Notes under the pieces: model-generated
Seen by the model: only the letters and a program-made list of their open reading frames with translations
What the model was told of the DNA's origin: nothing
Database searches by the model: none
NCBI GenBank assembly: GCA_947488685.1
Contig: CANLAH010000008.1
Location: 1-32,740, forward strand
Length of the DNA stretch: 32,740 nucleotides
Origin: Acidimicrobiaceae bacterium
GTDB lineage: Bacteria > Actinomycetota > Acidimicrobiia > Acidimicrobiales > Ilumatobacteraceae
Reading direction: 5' to 3'
Shown: positions 9,212 through 16,088 of the stretch, piece by piece
Numbering within the stretch: position 1 is the stretch's first letter
How the letters are laid out: each line of letters opens with the position of its first letter
Position numbers and translations under genes: made by a program

Positions 9212-9823
9212 TTAACCAGACGCGACGAGTGATGTATCGCCGTTATTTATGGCGGCGGCGACAATGGCAGCAAGATCTGCCGGAACAGCAATCTCAACGC
9301 CACGTTCATGCGTCGCGGGGGTCATCACGCGTGCATCAGCAGCAATAACTAGTCCGGCGGTGACCACGTCAACAATGTCACCAATCGCAAGTTCAGGAAT
9401 AATGACGTCGGCCGGAAATGCAACAATTCGCCAACCATTTGGCAACGTGGTGTTGGCGTTGCTTGCAAGATCGAGAGTTGTGATGATAGATGACGATAAA
9501 AGTTGCCGAGATGTTGTCATTCCGACAAGCAATGTGGTCACTGCTCCGCGAGCAATAAATTGTTGAGGTGCTTGCACGCTTGCGGTGTTTGCTTCAGTGA
9601 GTGTTGTGCCAGAGACAAGGTCTGATGTGGCGATGAGCACAAGCGACGACGCACCCCAGCGTGCGTGTTCGGCTCGGGAATTGCTTGTTGCTCCAAAGAC
9701 GGCGAACACTGCGAGCGTTGACAGCATGGCAGTTGCAACTAGTTGCCAACGACGATGTGATTCGACTGCAGAAATCACTCTGTCTAGAAGTGTGCTGATG
9801 TGAAGTTTGGGTGTCCATGCCAT
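9212..9823 (-). CDS. SAF-domain membrane protein (CpaB/RcpC-like)
   Basis: 203 residues if started at the ATG at 9823; an upstream in-frame TTG at 9850 would add nine residues. A cytoplasmic N-terminus of about 26 residues precedes a single membrane helix (residues about 27-45). An extracytoplasmic SAF domain follows, from about residue 62, with DLVSGTTLTEANT as its first strand-loop. In Flp/tight-adherence pilus systems CpaB/RcpC has this layout, but no other pilus gene is visible, so the role is unknown. It follows the FmdB-like gene on the same strand, a pairing I recall from other actinobacteria. A perfect hairpin lies directly in front of the ATG. Confidence 0.65.
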   Translation of the reverse strand: MAWTPKLHISTLLDRVISAVESHRRWQLVATAMLSTLAVFAVFGATSNSRAEHARWGASSLVLIATSDLVSGTTLTEANTASVQAPQQFIARGAVTTLLVGMTTSRQLLSSSIITTLDLASNANTTLPNGWRIVAFPADVIIPELAIGDIVDVVTAGLVIAADARVMTPATHERGVEIAVPADLAAIVAAAINNGDTSLVASG

Positions 9824-9842
9824 GCTTGCAATGTGTGCAAGC
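9824..9842. repeat. Perfect inverted repeat at the SAF gene start
   Basis: GCTTGCA-ATGTG-TGCAAGC has 7-base arms and a 5-base loop and abuts the ATG at 9823. In RNA it would hold the ribosome entry region in a stem. Alternatively it is a protein-binding site, or chance within the first codons if the TTG at 9850 is the start. Confidence 0.5.
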
Positions 9843-9862
9843 AAGACCAACGATGGTTCTGA

Positions 9863-10234
9863 TTAGTCAGATGACGTACTTGGTTTTGAAGTACTCGGTG
9901 CTGGTGTAGTTGGTTTTGAAGTACTCGGTGCTGGCGTTGGCGCAGCAGTGCCTGAATCAGATTTGGTCGGTTCAGATTTTGTTGTCTCGGATTTACCTGA
10001 CTCAGTAGACGGCGTGTTTCCGGGGGGTGTCGTGGACGACGCGCTCTTTGAACTATCGGTCTTATAGAAGCCACCACCCTTAAATGTGATTCCGACTGGA
10101 GTGAAAACCTTCTTGACGGGACGCAGAGAACCATCGCTTGGATGAGGTGCTTGGGTGAGGGGGTCCTCGGTGAAAGCCTGGTATACCTCGATGGTTTCGC
10201 CAGAATCAATGAATTTATACACGTAGGTAGGCAA
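9863..10234 (-). CDS. FmdB/Ruc-like protein without zinc-ribbon cysteines
   Basis: 123 residues. Residues 1-60 follow the FmdB-family layout seen in actinobacteria: an N-terminal PTYVYKF strand, a QAFTEDPLT segment, then VKKVFTPVGITFKGGGFYKTDS. The remaining 60 residues are a Ser/Thr/Pro/Lys-rich, presumably disordered tail ending in a tenfold-residue duplication. FmdB proteins normally carry a CxxC...CxxC zinc ribbon, and the mycobacterial homologue Ruc (Rv0991c) uses it as a redox-sensitive chaperone switch. Here the whole protein contains no cysteine: the expected positions read FIDSG and PHPSDG. The start is a TTG preceded by GGAG; longer upstream reading gives no plausible extension. It is divergent from galU, as the mycobacterial homologue is. 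Confidence 0.75.
   Translation of the reverse strand: MPTYVYKFIDSGETIEVYQAFTEDPLTQAPHPSDGSLRPVKKVFTPVGITFKGGGFYKTDSSKSASSTTPPGNTPSTESGKSETTKSEPTKSDSGTAAPTPAPSTSKPTTPAPSTSKPSTSSD
9881..9934. repeat. 30-base tandem duplication in the FmdB-like tail
   Basis: The segment TGGTTTTGAAGTACTCGGTG is followed by a second copy 30 bases later (starts 9881 and 9911). It encodes two copies of a ten-residue APSTSKP-type unit at the protein's C-terminus. The near identity suggests a recent slippage duplication. Confidence 0.8.
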
Positions 10235-10284
10235 GAGAGGTCTCCGTAGATTCTTGGGGGTACAGGGGTTAAATCGTATCCGAG

Positions 10285-10290
10285 TAAGGT
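10285..10290 (+). promoter_or_regulatory. -10 element of galU
   Basis: TAAGGT, 8 bases before GTG at 10299. It selects this GTG over longer in-frame starts and predicts a leaderless mRNA. Confidence 0.45.
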
Positions 10291-10298
10291 TGCTCTTT

Positions 10299-11165
10299 GT
10301 GAAAGCTCGTTTTGCCGTAATTCCAGCGGCTGGCAAGGGGACTCGGTTTTTACCCGTCACCAAGGCTGTGCCTAAGGAGCTTTTGCCAATTATTGATGTG
10401 CCGGCATTACAGCTTGTGATGGATGAAGCCATTGCCGGAGGCGCTGAACACATTGTCTTGGTGTCAAGTCAGGCAAAGCCAGGTATCGAGGCGTACGTGC
10501 GCCCAGACGCTGAAATTGTGCAACGAGTTCGGGCAAGTGGACGAGAAGACCTTGCTGATCGATTGGCACGTATCGGATCTGATGTGCAAGTCAGCGTGGT
10601 GTACCAAGACGAACCACGAGGTCTCGGACATGCGGTGGGTTGCGCGCGCAGTGTTGTAGCAGATGAACCATTCGCAGTGTTGTTGCCCGACGAGGTCATG
10701 GGAGATGCGCGATTGATTACACAATTGTCACAGTCTGTGCATGACACCGGAGTGAGTGCCGTCGGACTCATGCGAGTGCCGCGAGATCAAGTGAGTGCGT
10801 ACGGAGTAATTACACCGCGTGAAGGTGATTCCGGACCAGGACCATTTGGCATTATTGACGTTGTCGAAAAACCGCGCGAGCAAGACGCACCGAGCAACTT
10901 AATTATTATCGGTCGCTATGTATTGACGCCTGATGTATTTGATCATCTAGATGCACTTGTGCCAAGCGCCAACGGAGAACTGCAATTGACCGACGCGTTG
11001 CGTGAACAAGCCATGTTGTCTCCGTTGACCGGAATCATGAACAAGAGTGCGCGATACGACACCGGAACACCTCAGGGTTGGTTGACCGCCGTGATTGATA
11101 TCGCACTTCAGCGTGGCGATGTCGGTCCTGCACTCGAAGTATGGCTGCGAGAGCGCTTGTCCTGA
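10299..11165 (+). CDS. galU: UTP-glucose-1-phosphate uridylyltransferase
   Basis: 288 residues with this start. GalU makes UDP-glucose from UTP and glucose-1-phosphate for cell-surface polysaccharides and glycolipids. The nucleotide-binding loop is VIPAAGKGTRFLP, directly followed by TKAVPKELLPIIDVPALQ. The later EPRGLGHAV and VEKPREQDAP segments are also typical. A further 15 codons are open upstream, but they match no family sequence and precede the TAAGGT promoter element. galU followed by moeA is conserved in actinobacteria; here a minus-strand gene lies between them. Confidence 0.94.
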   Translation: MKARFAVIPAAGKGTRFLPVTKAVPKELLPIIDVPALQLVMDEAIAGGAEHIVLVSSQAKPGIEAYVRPDAEIVQRVRASGREDLADRLARIGSDVQVSVVYQDEPRGLGHAVGCARSVVADEPFAVLLPDEVMGDARLITQLSQSVHDTGVSAVGLMRVPRDQVSAYGVITPREGDSGPGPFGIIDVVEKPREQDAPSNLIIIGRYVLTPDVFDHLDALVPSANGELQLTDALREQAMLSPLTGIMNKSARYDTGTPQGWLTAVIDIALQRGDVGPALEVWLRERLS

Positions 11166-11732
11166 TTAGGAATTGTGAGCAATGCGCCGGTACGCATTTG
11201 GTTCGTCGATCACAAAACCGAACTCATCCACTGTGACATCTACGTTTGTATTTTGCACGAGAGATGTGTAGTTCCACGTGTCGTGCCCAGTGCGGGTGTA
11301 GCGATGCGGATGAGTGACCACGCCGAGAGTGTCGACATCAATAGCCATGACCGGTAAATCAATTGTGTGGCCAATATGTAACGGCGTGCGATGAATAATG
11401 ATGCTGTTCGTAAATGGTGAGCCCGCAATGTCAATATCAATACACCCGTCAAGGTCTGGGCGGTGCGCCCCATTGATTTCTCCCCATCGGCCATGAGTGT
11501 CGGTGCCAAGCCACAGGTCTGGCTCGTCCAAGTCTCGAAACAACAGCACCTGTTGCACCACCCATAGAGCAGACAACCGCAGCACCAAGACTGCATTGTC
11601 CTGCTCTAGCGTGGTCTCTGCGGTCCAGGCCTCGTTTTCCCAACGCAGTTTGACAGTGCTCGCCGCTCGATGATCCCATGTGCTCCATGCGGCATGGTGG
11701 CCGCTGGCGGGGAGCGCGTGGTAATTGGACAT
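11166..11732 (-). CDS. Putative glycolipid-binding protein (PA1994/DUF1089 family)
   Basis: 188 residues matching the PA1994-like glycolipid-binding family. The central LDGCIDIDIAGSPFTNSII segment corresponds to the conserved LDGCxDVDLxxTPFTNTLPI block. The segments HRYTRTGHDTWNY and VDEFGFVIDEPNAYRRI correspond to the family's conserved C-terminal half. The fold resembles lipoprotein-localisation factors, but the protein has no signal peptide and should be cytoplasmic. Function is unknown in the family. Its stop codon abuts that of galU (convergent), and its 5' end faces moeA. A role near UDP-sugar metabolism is only suggested by position. Confidence 0.75.
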   Translation of the reverse strand: MSNYHALPASGHHAAWSTWDHRAASTVKLRWENEAWTAETTLEQDNAVLVLRLSALWVVQQVLLFRDLDEPDLWLGTDTHGRWGEINGAHRPDLDGCIDIDIAGSPFTNSIIIHRTPLHIGHTIDLPVMAIDVDTLGVVTHPHRYTRTGHDTWNYTSLVQNTNVDVTVDEFGFVIDEPNAYRRIAHNS

Positions 11733-11788
11733 CGCTCTAGCCTGTCACTTTTGATGGCCCAGTCCTGTTGTCTTGCTATGTCTGGCGG

Positions 11789-11794
11789 TACCGT
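11789..11794 (+). promoter_or_regulatory. -10 element of moeA
   Basis: TACCGT, 7 bases before ATG at 11802, with no Shine-Dalgarno sequence. Leaderless start predicted. Confidence 0.5.
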
Positions 11795-11801
11795 CCACAC
11801 C

Positions 11802-13055
11802 ATGATTTCTCTGCGCAACGCCAGCGACGCCGTGTGGCAGCAGATGTCTGTCTTGCCAGTTGTTGAGGTTTCGTTTACCGATGCGTATGGCTGTGTGTTG
11901 GCTTGTGATGTCATCGCCGCTGAGAACGTCCCGCCTTTTGCAAACACCGCCGTTGATGGTTATGCGGTTCGTGCCGCAGATGTTCAACATGTTCCGTGCG
12001 AGTTGCGTGTAATTGGAGAACTGGCAGCAGGTGCAGCACCAACAATTGCAGTGGGTGCAGGTGAGGCGATTCGCATCATGACGGGGGCACCTATCCCAAC
12101 GGGTGCAGATGCGATAGTGATGGTCGAAGACACAGAGCGCGTGGGAGCGTCACACGTGCGCATCTCGGCGTCTGTGCCCAGTGGTGCGGCGATTCGTGCA
12201 GCAGGATCTGACGTGACGGCTGGAGACCGAGTGTTTGTTGCAGGCACTGTGATCAATGCTGTGGCAGTTGGCGTGTTGTCAAGTGTTAATGCCCGAACAG
12301 TGCAGGTGTATCGCCGTGCCGTTGTCGGAGTTTTGTCAACAGGGGACGAACTCGTTGATGACGGATCAGTTCTAAAGATGGGACAGATTCGCGAGAGCAA
12401 TCGCACGATGCTTGTGCGCATGGTGCAAGAAGCCGGAGCAACAGCAGTTGATCTTGGCATTATTAAAGATGATGAAGAGTTGCTTGAACACACATTGCGC
12501 GATGCTGCGAGTCGAGTTGATGCAATCGTCACGAGTGGCGGTGTCAGCATGGGTGACTATGACGTCGTAAAGATTGTGTTGTCGCGCATTGCCAATATGG
12601 AGTGGATGCAGATTGCGATGAAGCCTGCCAAACCTTTTGCATTTGGTGTATTAACGGACAACGGTCGCTCTGTTCCGGTTTTTGGTTTACCTGGTAACCC
12701 TGTGTCGTCCATGGTGAGTTTTGAGTTATTGGCGCGACCGGCGCTACGCATGATGTGCGGCCACGGGACAGGCGCACACCGCCAAAGAGTGCGAGTGGTC
12801 GTAGACGAGGCAATCAGTCGCAAGCGCGACTCCAAGGTGCATTTTGATCGAGTATTTGCTCAGTGGGGCCTAGACGGCAGAGTTCATGTGTCGCGCAGTG
12901 GGGCGCAGGGAAGCCACCAATTGGCGGCTTCATCGATGGCAAATGCTTTGCTTGAGATACCAGATGGTGACGGCATAGCCGAAGGCCAAGACGCATGGGC
13001 ATTACTGATTGGACCAGTGTTGGCGTCTGCGTCTAACGATGATGCGAGTGTCTAG
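11802..13055 (+). CDS. moeA: Molybdopterin molybdenumtransferase MoeA / gephyrin-like Glp
   Basis: 417 residues. MoeA inserts molybdate into adenylylated molybdopterin. Family features are NTAVDGYAVRAAD (the active-site DGYA near residue 50), GVLSTGDELVDDG, SGGVSMGDYDVVK and MKPAKPFAFG, followed by VFGLPGNPVSSMVSFELL. The C-terminal domain is complete. The true start is the ATG 7 bases after TACCGT; the open frame extends 44 codons upstream but is not family-like. In corynebacteria a MoeA paralogue called Glp binds FtsZ and is encoded near galU and a membrane receptor, GlpR. This gene sits in a comparable neighbourhood, so it could serve cofactor synthesis, division, or both. Sequence alone does not decide. 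Confidence 0.93.
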   Translation: MISLRNASDAVWQQMSVLPVVEVSFTDAYGCVLACDVIAAENVPPFANTAVDGYAVRAADVQHVPCELRVIGELAAGAAPTIAVGAGEAIRIMTGAPIPTGADAIVMVEDTERVGASHVRISASVPSGAAIRAAGSDVTAGDRVFVAGTVINAVAVGVLSSVNARTVQVYRRAVVGVLSTGDELVDDGSVLKMGQIRESNRTMLVRMVQEAGATAVDLGIIKDDEELLEHTLRDAASRVDAIVTSGGVSMGDYDVVKIVLSRIANMEWMQIAMKPAKPFAFGVLTDNGRSVPVFGLPGNPVSSMVSFELLARPALRMMCGHGTGAHRQRVRVVVDEAISRKRDSKVHFDRVFAQWGLDGRVHVSRSGAQGSHQLAASSMANALLEIPDGDGIAEGQDAWALLIGPVLASASNDDASV

Positions 13056-13058
13056 GCT
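13053..13058 (+). promoter_or_regulatory. -10 element of moaA
   Basis: TAGGCT overlaps the moeA stop codon and stands 6 bases before GTG at 13065. It would give moaA an independent leaderless transcript besides read-through from moeA. Confidence 0.45.
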
Positions 13059-13064
13059 GGCTTT

Positions 13065-14084
13065 GTGGAATTAGTTGACCCTTTTGGGCGAACCGTGCGC
13101 GACTTGCGAATCTCGGTCACTGACCGTTGCAATTTTCGCTGCACGTATTGCATGCCAGCAGAAGGAATGGTCTGGTTAGATCGCAGCGAGATTCTGAGTT
13201 TTGAAGAGATCGAACGAGTCGCTCGAATTTGTGTTGAGCATTTTGAAGTCGACAGTTTGCGCCTTACTGGCGGAGAACCAACCGTTCGGGCGCATCTCAC
13301 GGTACTGATTGACAAATTGTCCAAACTGCGAGTACCGACAACAGCATCTTCTGAGTTTGCCGGTAAACAGCCTGATATCGCGCTCACCACAAATGCATCA
13401 ACACTGCGCAACATTGCCTACGAACTCAAAGCGGCCGGCCTCAGTCGTATCAATGTCAGCCTTGACTCATTGCATCGCGAACGATTCGAACAAATGACAC
13501 GACGAGACGAATTGGAAAATGTGCTCGAAGGTATCAAGGTCGCCCAAGACGCCGGATTCTCACCTGTCAAACTGAACGCCGTTATCGAACGCGGAATGAA
13601 TGACGACGAGATCGTATCTCTGGCCGCTTTTGGTCGCGACACAGGAGTAGAAGTGCGATTCATCGAGTTCATGCCACTCGACGCAAGTGAAGAATGGGGC
13701 ATGAAAAAAGTTGTTAGTCAAGACGAGATCGTGGCTGCAATCAGCGCGGTGTATCCACTCGAACAGATGTCAGCACGTGGTGCTGCTCCCGCAGACAGAT
13801 GGCGTTATCTTGATGGCCGCGGAGTTGTCGGCGTCATCCCCTCCGTGACAAAGCCGTTCTGTGCTGATTGTGACCGTGTGCGCATTACTGCTGATGGTCA
13901 GTTTCGAACATGTCTATTTTCGACGACTGAGTTTGATGTTCGCGCCGTTTTGCGCAACGGCGGAACCGACGACGATATCGCTACGTTGATTCGTCATGCC
14001 GTCGGAACAAAGTGGGCGGGACATCAGATAGGTCACGTGAACTTCATCCGTCCAAAGCGCAGTATGAGCCAAATCGGCGGATAA
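13065..14084 (+). CDS. moaA: GTP 3',8-cyclase (molybdenum cofactor biosynthesis protein A)
   Basis: 339 residues. A radical-SAM enzyme with two iron-sulfur clusters that turns GTP into 3',8-cyclo-GTP, the first step of molybdopterin synthesis. The N-terminal SAM cluster motif is RCNFRCTYCMP (Cys 22, 26, 29). The C-terminal cluster motif is FCADCDRVRITADGQFRTC, near residues 265-283. The protein ends in the conserved Gly-Gly needed for activity. The start is a GTG that opens the usual N-terminal sequence (DPFGRTVRDLRISVTDRC). It follows moeA by 9 bases and precedes a crotonase gene by 2 bases. Confidence 0.96.
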   Translation: MELVDPFGRTVRDLRISVTDRCNFRCTYCMPAEGMVWLDRSEILSFEEIERVARICVEHFEVDSLRLTGGEPTVRAHLTVLIDKLSKLRVPTTASSEFAGKQPDIALTTNASTLRNIAYELKAAGLSRINVSLDSLHRERFEQMTRRDELENVLEGIKVAQDAGFSPVKLNAVIERGMNDDEIVSLAAFGRDTGVEVRFIEFMPLDASEEWGMKKVVSQDEIVAAISAVYPLEQMSARGAAPADRWRYLDGRGVVGVIPSVTKPFCADCDRVRITADGQFRTCLFSTTEFDVRAVLRNGGTDDDIATLIRHAVGTKWAGHQIGHVNFIRPKRSMSQIGG

Positions 14085-14086
14085 CG

Positions 14087-14881
14087 ATGTCAAGCAATCT
14101 CGAATTACATGTCGTCGCGGGTGTTGCGACGCTCCTGCTCAACAGACCTGCAAAGCGAAACTCCTTTACATTTGAGATGTGGCAAGAATTCGGCGATGTG
14201 CTGACCGAACTTGCCGACCAATCCGACGTGCGCGTATTGGTCGTGCGTGGTGCTGGTGAACACTTCTGTGCGGGCGCCGATATCTCAGGACTATCGGGTG
14301 GCATAGGTGGCGATTATGGCAAAGTAAATTGGCGAGCCGAAGAAGCATTAGCAAATTTTCCAGTACCAACGATTGCCTATATTCAAGGAAACTGTGTCGG
14401 CGGAGGAGTCAGCATCGCAACTGCCTGCGATATTCGGATGTGCGACATGACGGCCCAGTTCGGAATCACGCCGGCAAAATTAGGCATCGTGTATCCATCA
14501 AATGCGCTCACGCGAATTGTGCAGTTGGTCGGACCATCCAATACCAAGCACTTGATGTTTACTGCCGAACTCATTGATGCCATGGCCGCAAGCCGTATTG
14601 GTCTCGTTGATGAAGTGCATGACTCTGCCTCGATGGTGACTCGACTCGACGAATTAGTTGCCCAATTGTTGGAGCGCTCTCAACTCACACAAGTGGCGAC
14701 GAAGCAAATGATCGCCCAGATCATGGCTCATGGTTCAGTTCTGGAATCAACGCAAAGGGCATGGGAAGAACAAGTCAATACATCTGGAGAATTAGCCCAG
14801 GGCCTCGAAGCCTTTGCTGCCCGTCGTGCACCCATTTTCCCGTGGCGTCGGTCAATCTCGGCAAGTACGCTTAAGTCATGA
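14087..14881 (+). CDS. Enoyl-CoA hydratase/isomerase family protein
   Basis: 264 residues of the crotonase fold. The oxyanion-hole segment GEHFCAGADISGL and the second glycine NH in GNCVGGGVSIATACDIR are present, so acyl-CoA thioester binding is likely. The two catalytic glutamates of true enoyl-CoA hydratases are not conserved: positions read GGGVS and TPAKLG, where GGGxE and xPExxLG are expected. It may therefore be an isomerase, hydrolase or decarboxylase. The start is the ATG 2 bases after the moaA stop, preceded by GGCGG. Its stop overlaps moaC as ATGA. A fatty-acid-type gene inside the molybdenum-cofactor group is unusual, and a functional link is not apparent. Confidence 0.85.
   Translation: MSSNLELHVVAGVATLLLNRPAKRNSFTFEMWQEFGDVLTELADQSDVRVLVVRGAGEHFCAGADISGLSGGIGGDYGKVNWRAEEALANFPVPTIAYIQGNCVGGGVSIATACDIRMCDMTAQFGITPAKLGIVYPSNALTRIVQLVGPSNTKHLMFTAELIDAMAASRIGLVDEVHDSASMVTRLDELVAQLLERSQLTQVATKQMIAQIMAHGSVLESTQRAWEEQVNTSGELAQGLEAFAARRAPIFPWRRSISASTLKS
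14866..14871 (+). promoter_or_regulatory. -10 element of moaC
   Basis: TACGCT lies inside the end of the crotonase gene, 6 bases before the moaC ATG at 14878. It predicts an internal leaderless promoter. Confidence 0.45.
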
Positions 14882-15366
14882 CGGACAACACGTTTAATCA
14901 TCTTGACCAAAACGGTCACGCCCACATGGTGGATGTGACTCCTAAACAGTCAACCCATCGTCGAGCAGTAGCGCGCTGCAAAGTGATGATGCGTCCTGCC
15001 ACTGTGCAGGCAGTTGCCAATCGCGAAATGAAAAAGGGTGACGTTTTGGCGGTGGCTCGGGTGGCAGGGATTCAGGCTGCCAAGCGCACGAGCGACATGA
15101 TTCCTCTTTGCCATCCACTCATGATTAGCGCTGTGTCTGTGAACTTTGAAATGGGCGACGATTTTATTGCCATTGAAGCATGTGTCGAAGCTGTCGATCG
15201 AACAGGTGTTGAAATGGAGGCACTGCATGCGTGTTCAACGGCAGCGTTAACGGTCTATGACATGTGCAAGAGCGCTGACCGCGAAATGACGATTGCGGAT
15301 TTGACCTTGTGGGAGAAATCGGGTGGTCGTTCGGGCAATTATCAGCGTGTGGGCAACATTTCTTGA
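14878..15366 (+). CDS. moaC: Cyclic pyranopterin monophosphate synthase
   Basis: 162 residues, complete. MoaC converts the MoaA product, 3',8-cyclo-GTP, to cyclic pyranopterin monophosphate. Conserved segments are IPLCHPLMIS (active-site His), GVEMEALHACSTAALTVYDM and the C-terminal KSGGRSGNY. The first 20 residues (FNHLDQNGHAHMVDVTPKQ) match the family start. The ATG overlaps the crotonase stop by four bases and also has its own promoter hexamer. moaB, moaD and moaE are not in this window and must lie elsewhere. Confidence 0.96.
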   Translation: MTDNTFNHLDQNGHAHMVDVTPKQSTHRRAVARCKVMMRPATVQAVANREMKKGDVLAVARVAGIQAAKRTSDMIPLCHPLMISAVSVNFEMGDDFIAIEACVEAVDRTGVEMEALHACSTAALTVYDMCKSADREMTIADLTLWEKSGGRSGNYQRVGNIS

Positions 15367-15410
15367 TTTGGTCAGTTGCAGGACAAAACCCTTACAGTCA
15401 TTAGGATTTC

Positions 15411-15431
15411 CTATCCACAGGCTGTGGAAAA
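15411..15431. promoter_or_regulatory. Inverted pair of DnaA-box-like sites
   Basis: CTATCCACA followed 3 bases later by TGTGGAAAA, the reverse complement of TTTTCCACA. Each half differs from the TTATCCACA consensus by one base. The core TCCACAG-G-CTGTGGA is a perfect inverted repeat. It lies in the 129-base gap between moaC and the SepX/GlpR-like gene. It could bind DnaA or a dimeric regulator. Confidence 0.45.
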
Positions 15432-15477
15432 GTATTGCTCTATGGGTGGGGGTTGTCGCCTTTTGAGGCTTTTTATT

Positions 15478-15483
15478 GTAGGG
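15478..15483 (+). promoter_or_regulatory. Possible -10 element of the SepX/GlpR-like gene
   Basis: TAGGGT, 11 bases before ATG at 15496. The stretch between contains AAGGGGG, which could act as a short Shine-Dalgarno sequence, so this gene is not clearly leaderless. Confidence 0.35.
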
Positions 15484-15495
15484 TAAGGGGGTCGT

Positions 15496-16002
15496 ATGAG
15501 CATGTTAATTCTCTTGATTGTGGGCGCTGCCTGGTTGGCTGTCCTTTTGCCACCGTTGTTTCGTTCACGTATTGATTCCCGTCCTGTGTCTTCAGTGTCG
15601 GATTTTCGTCGCCAGTTATACACCTTGCAGCGCACCCAGGCGCCGATGCGCGCTCAAGCTCCACTGCGAGCAATGAGTCGTCCATTGGCCCCAACGCCTG
15701 CACATCTGCGGCCAATCATGCGCGCAGGACACGCACCCCAGCGCCTCTCGGATTCACCTGAAATTGCCTACATGTCGGCCGGAGCGATCATTCGACGCCG
15801 TCGCACAAATGTGCTCTACGCGCTGATTGGATGCAATGGAGTGTCGCTGTTTTTGGCCTTCACAACCGGCTCTACGTCGATGATTTGGTTTTTTGCGGTG
15901 GCAGTTGTGTCACTCGTGGGCTATTGCTACATGCTGGTGCAGATCCGTTCTGCAGCCGCGGTGCGTCGTTATCAAGACTCTCGCCGCCATCGCGCAGCCT
16001 GA
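15496..16002 (+). CDS. Three-helix membrane protein, SepX/GlpR-like
   Basis: 168 residues. One helix at residues about 3-22 (ILLIVGAAWLAVLLPPLF) is followed by a basic SRIDSRPVSSVSDFRRQLYTL segment and a Pro/Ala/Arg-rich linker to about residue 95. Two further helices lie at about 105-150, and the tail is Arg-rich. An N-terminal helix ending in a Pro-rich boundary, a Ser-x-x-x-Phe-Arg segment and a paired C-terminal hairpin are what I recall of actinobacterial SepX (Streptomyces) and GlpR (Corynebacterium). The location downstream of galU, moeA and moaC also fits. Those proteins sit at the septum and connect the division machinery to Glp or related partners. The assignment rests on layout and context and is moderate; this protein is shorter than the streptomycete ones. 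Confidence 0.55.
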   Translation: MSMLILLIVGAAWLAVLLPPLFRSRIDSRPVSSVSDFRRQLYTLQRTQAPMRAQAPLRAMSRPLAPTPAHLRPIMRAGHAPQRLSDSPEIAYMSAGAIIRRRRTNVLYALIGCNGVSLFLAFTTGSTSMIWFFAVAVVSLVGYCYMLVQIRSAAAVRRYQDSRRHRAA

Positions 16003-16076
16003 TTCACCCAAAGAGTTTCCAGCCCAATAATGCTGGCCAGTGCGTACCCTGACCAACGCCCCTGCAAACAATGCAT

Positions 16077-16082
16077 TACTGT
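16077..16082 (+). promoter_or_regulatory. -10 element of the DUF1566 lipoprotein gene
   Basis: TACTGT, 6 bases before ATG at 16089. It selects this start, which places the lipobox cysteine at residue 29. Confidence 0.4.
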
Positions 16083-16088
16083 GAGCGT

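Noticed and set aside
11751-11782. TTGATG...TATGTC as a conventional promoter for moeA
   Set aside because: The spacer is 20 bases, too long. TACCGT nearer the ATG fits the pattern seen at other genes.
11670-11801. Longer moeA reading frame starting 44 codons upstream
   Set aside because: The extension overlaps the divergent glycolipid-binding gene, has no family similarity, and precedes the TACCGT promoter element.
15458-15474. GCCT-TTTG-AGGC followed by TTTTT as a terminator after moaC
   Set aside because: The stem has only four pairs and lies within about 25 bases of the next start. Too weak to report as a feature.
16009-16041. CCAGC...GCTGG hairpin after the SepX/GlpR-like gene as a terminator
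   Set aside because: Five-pair stem without a following T-tract. It could be chance.
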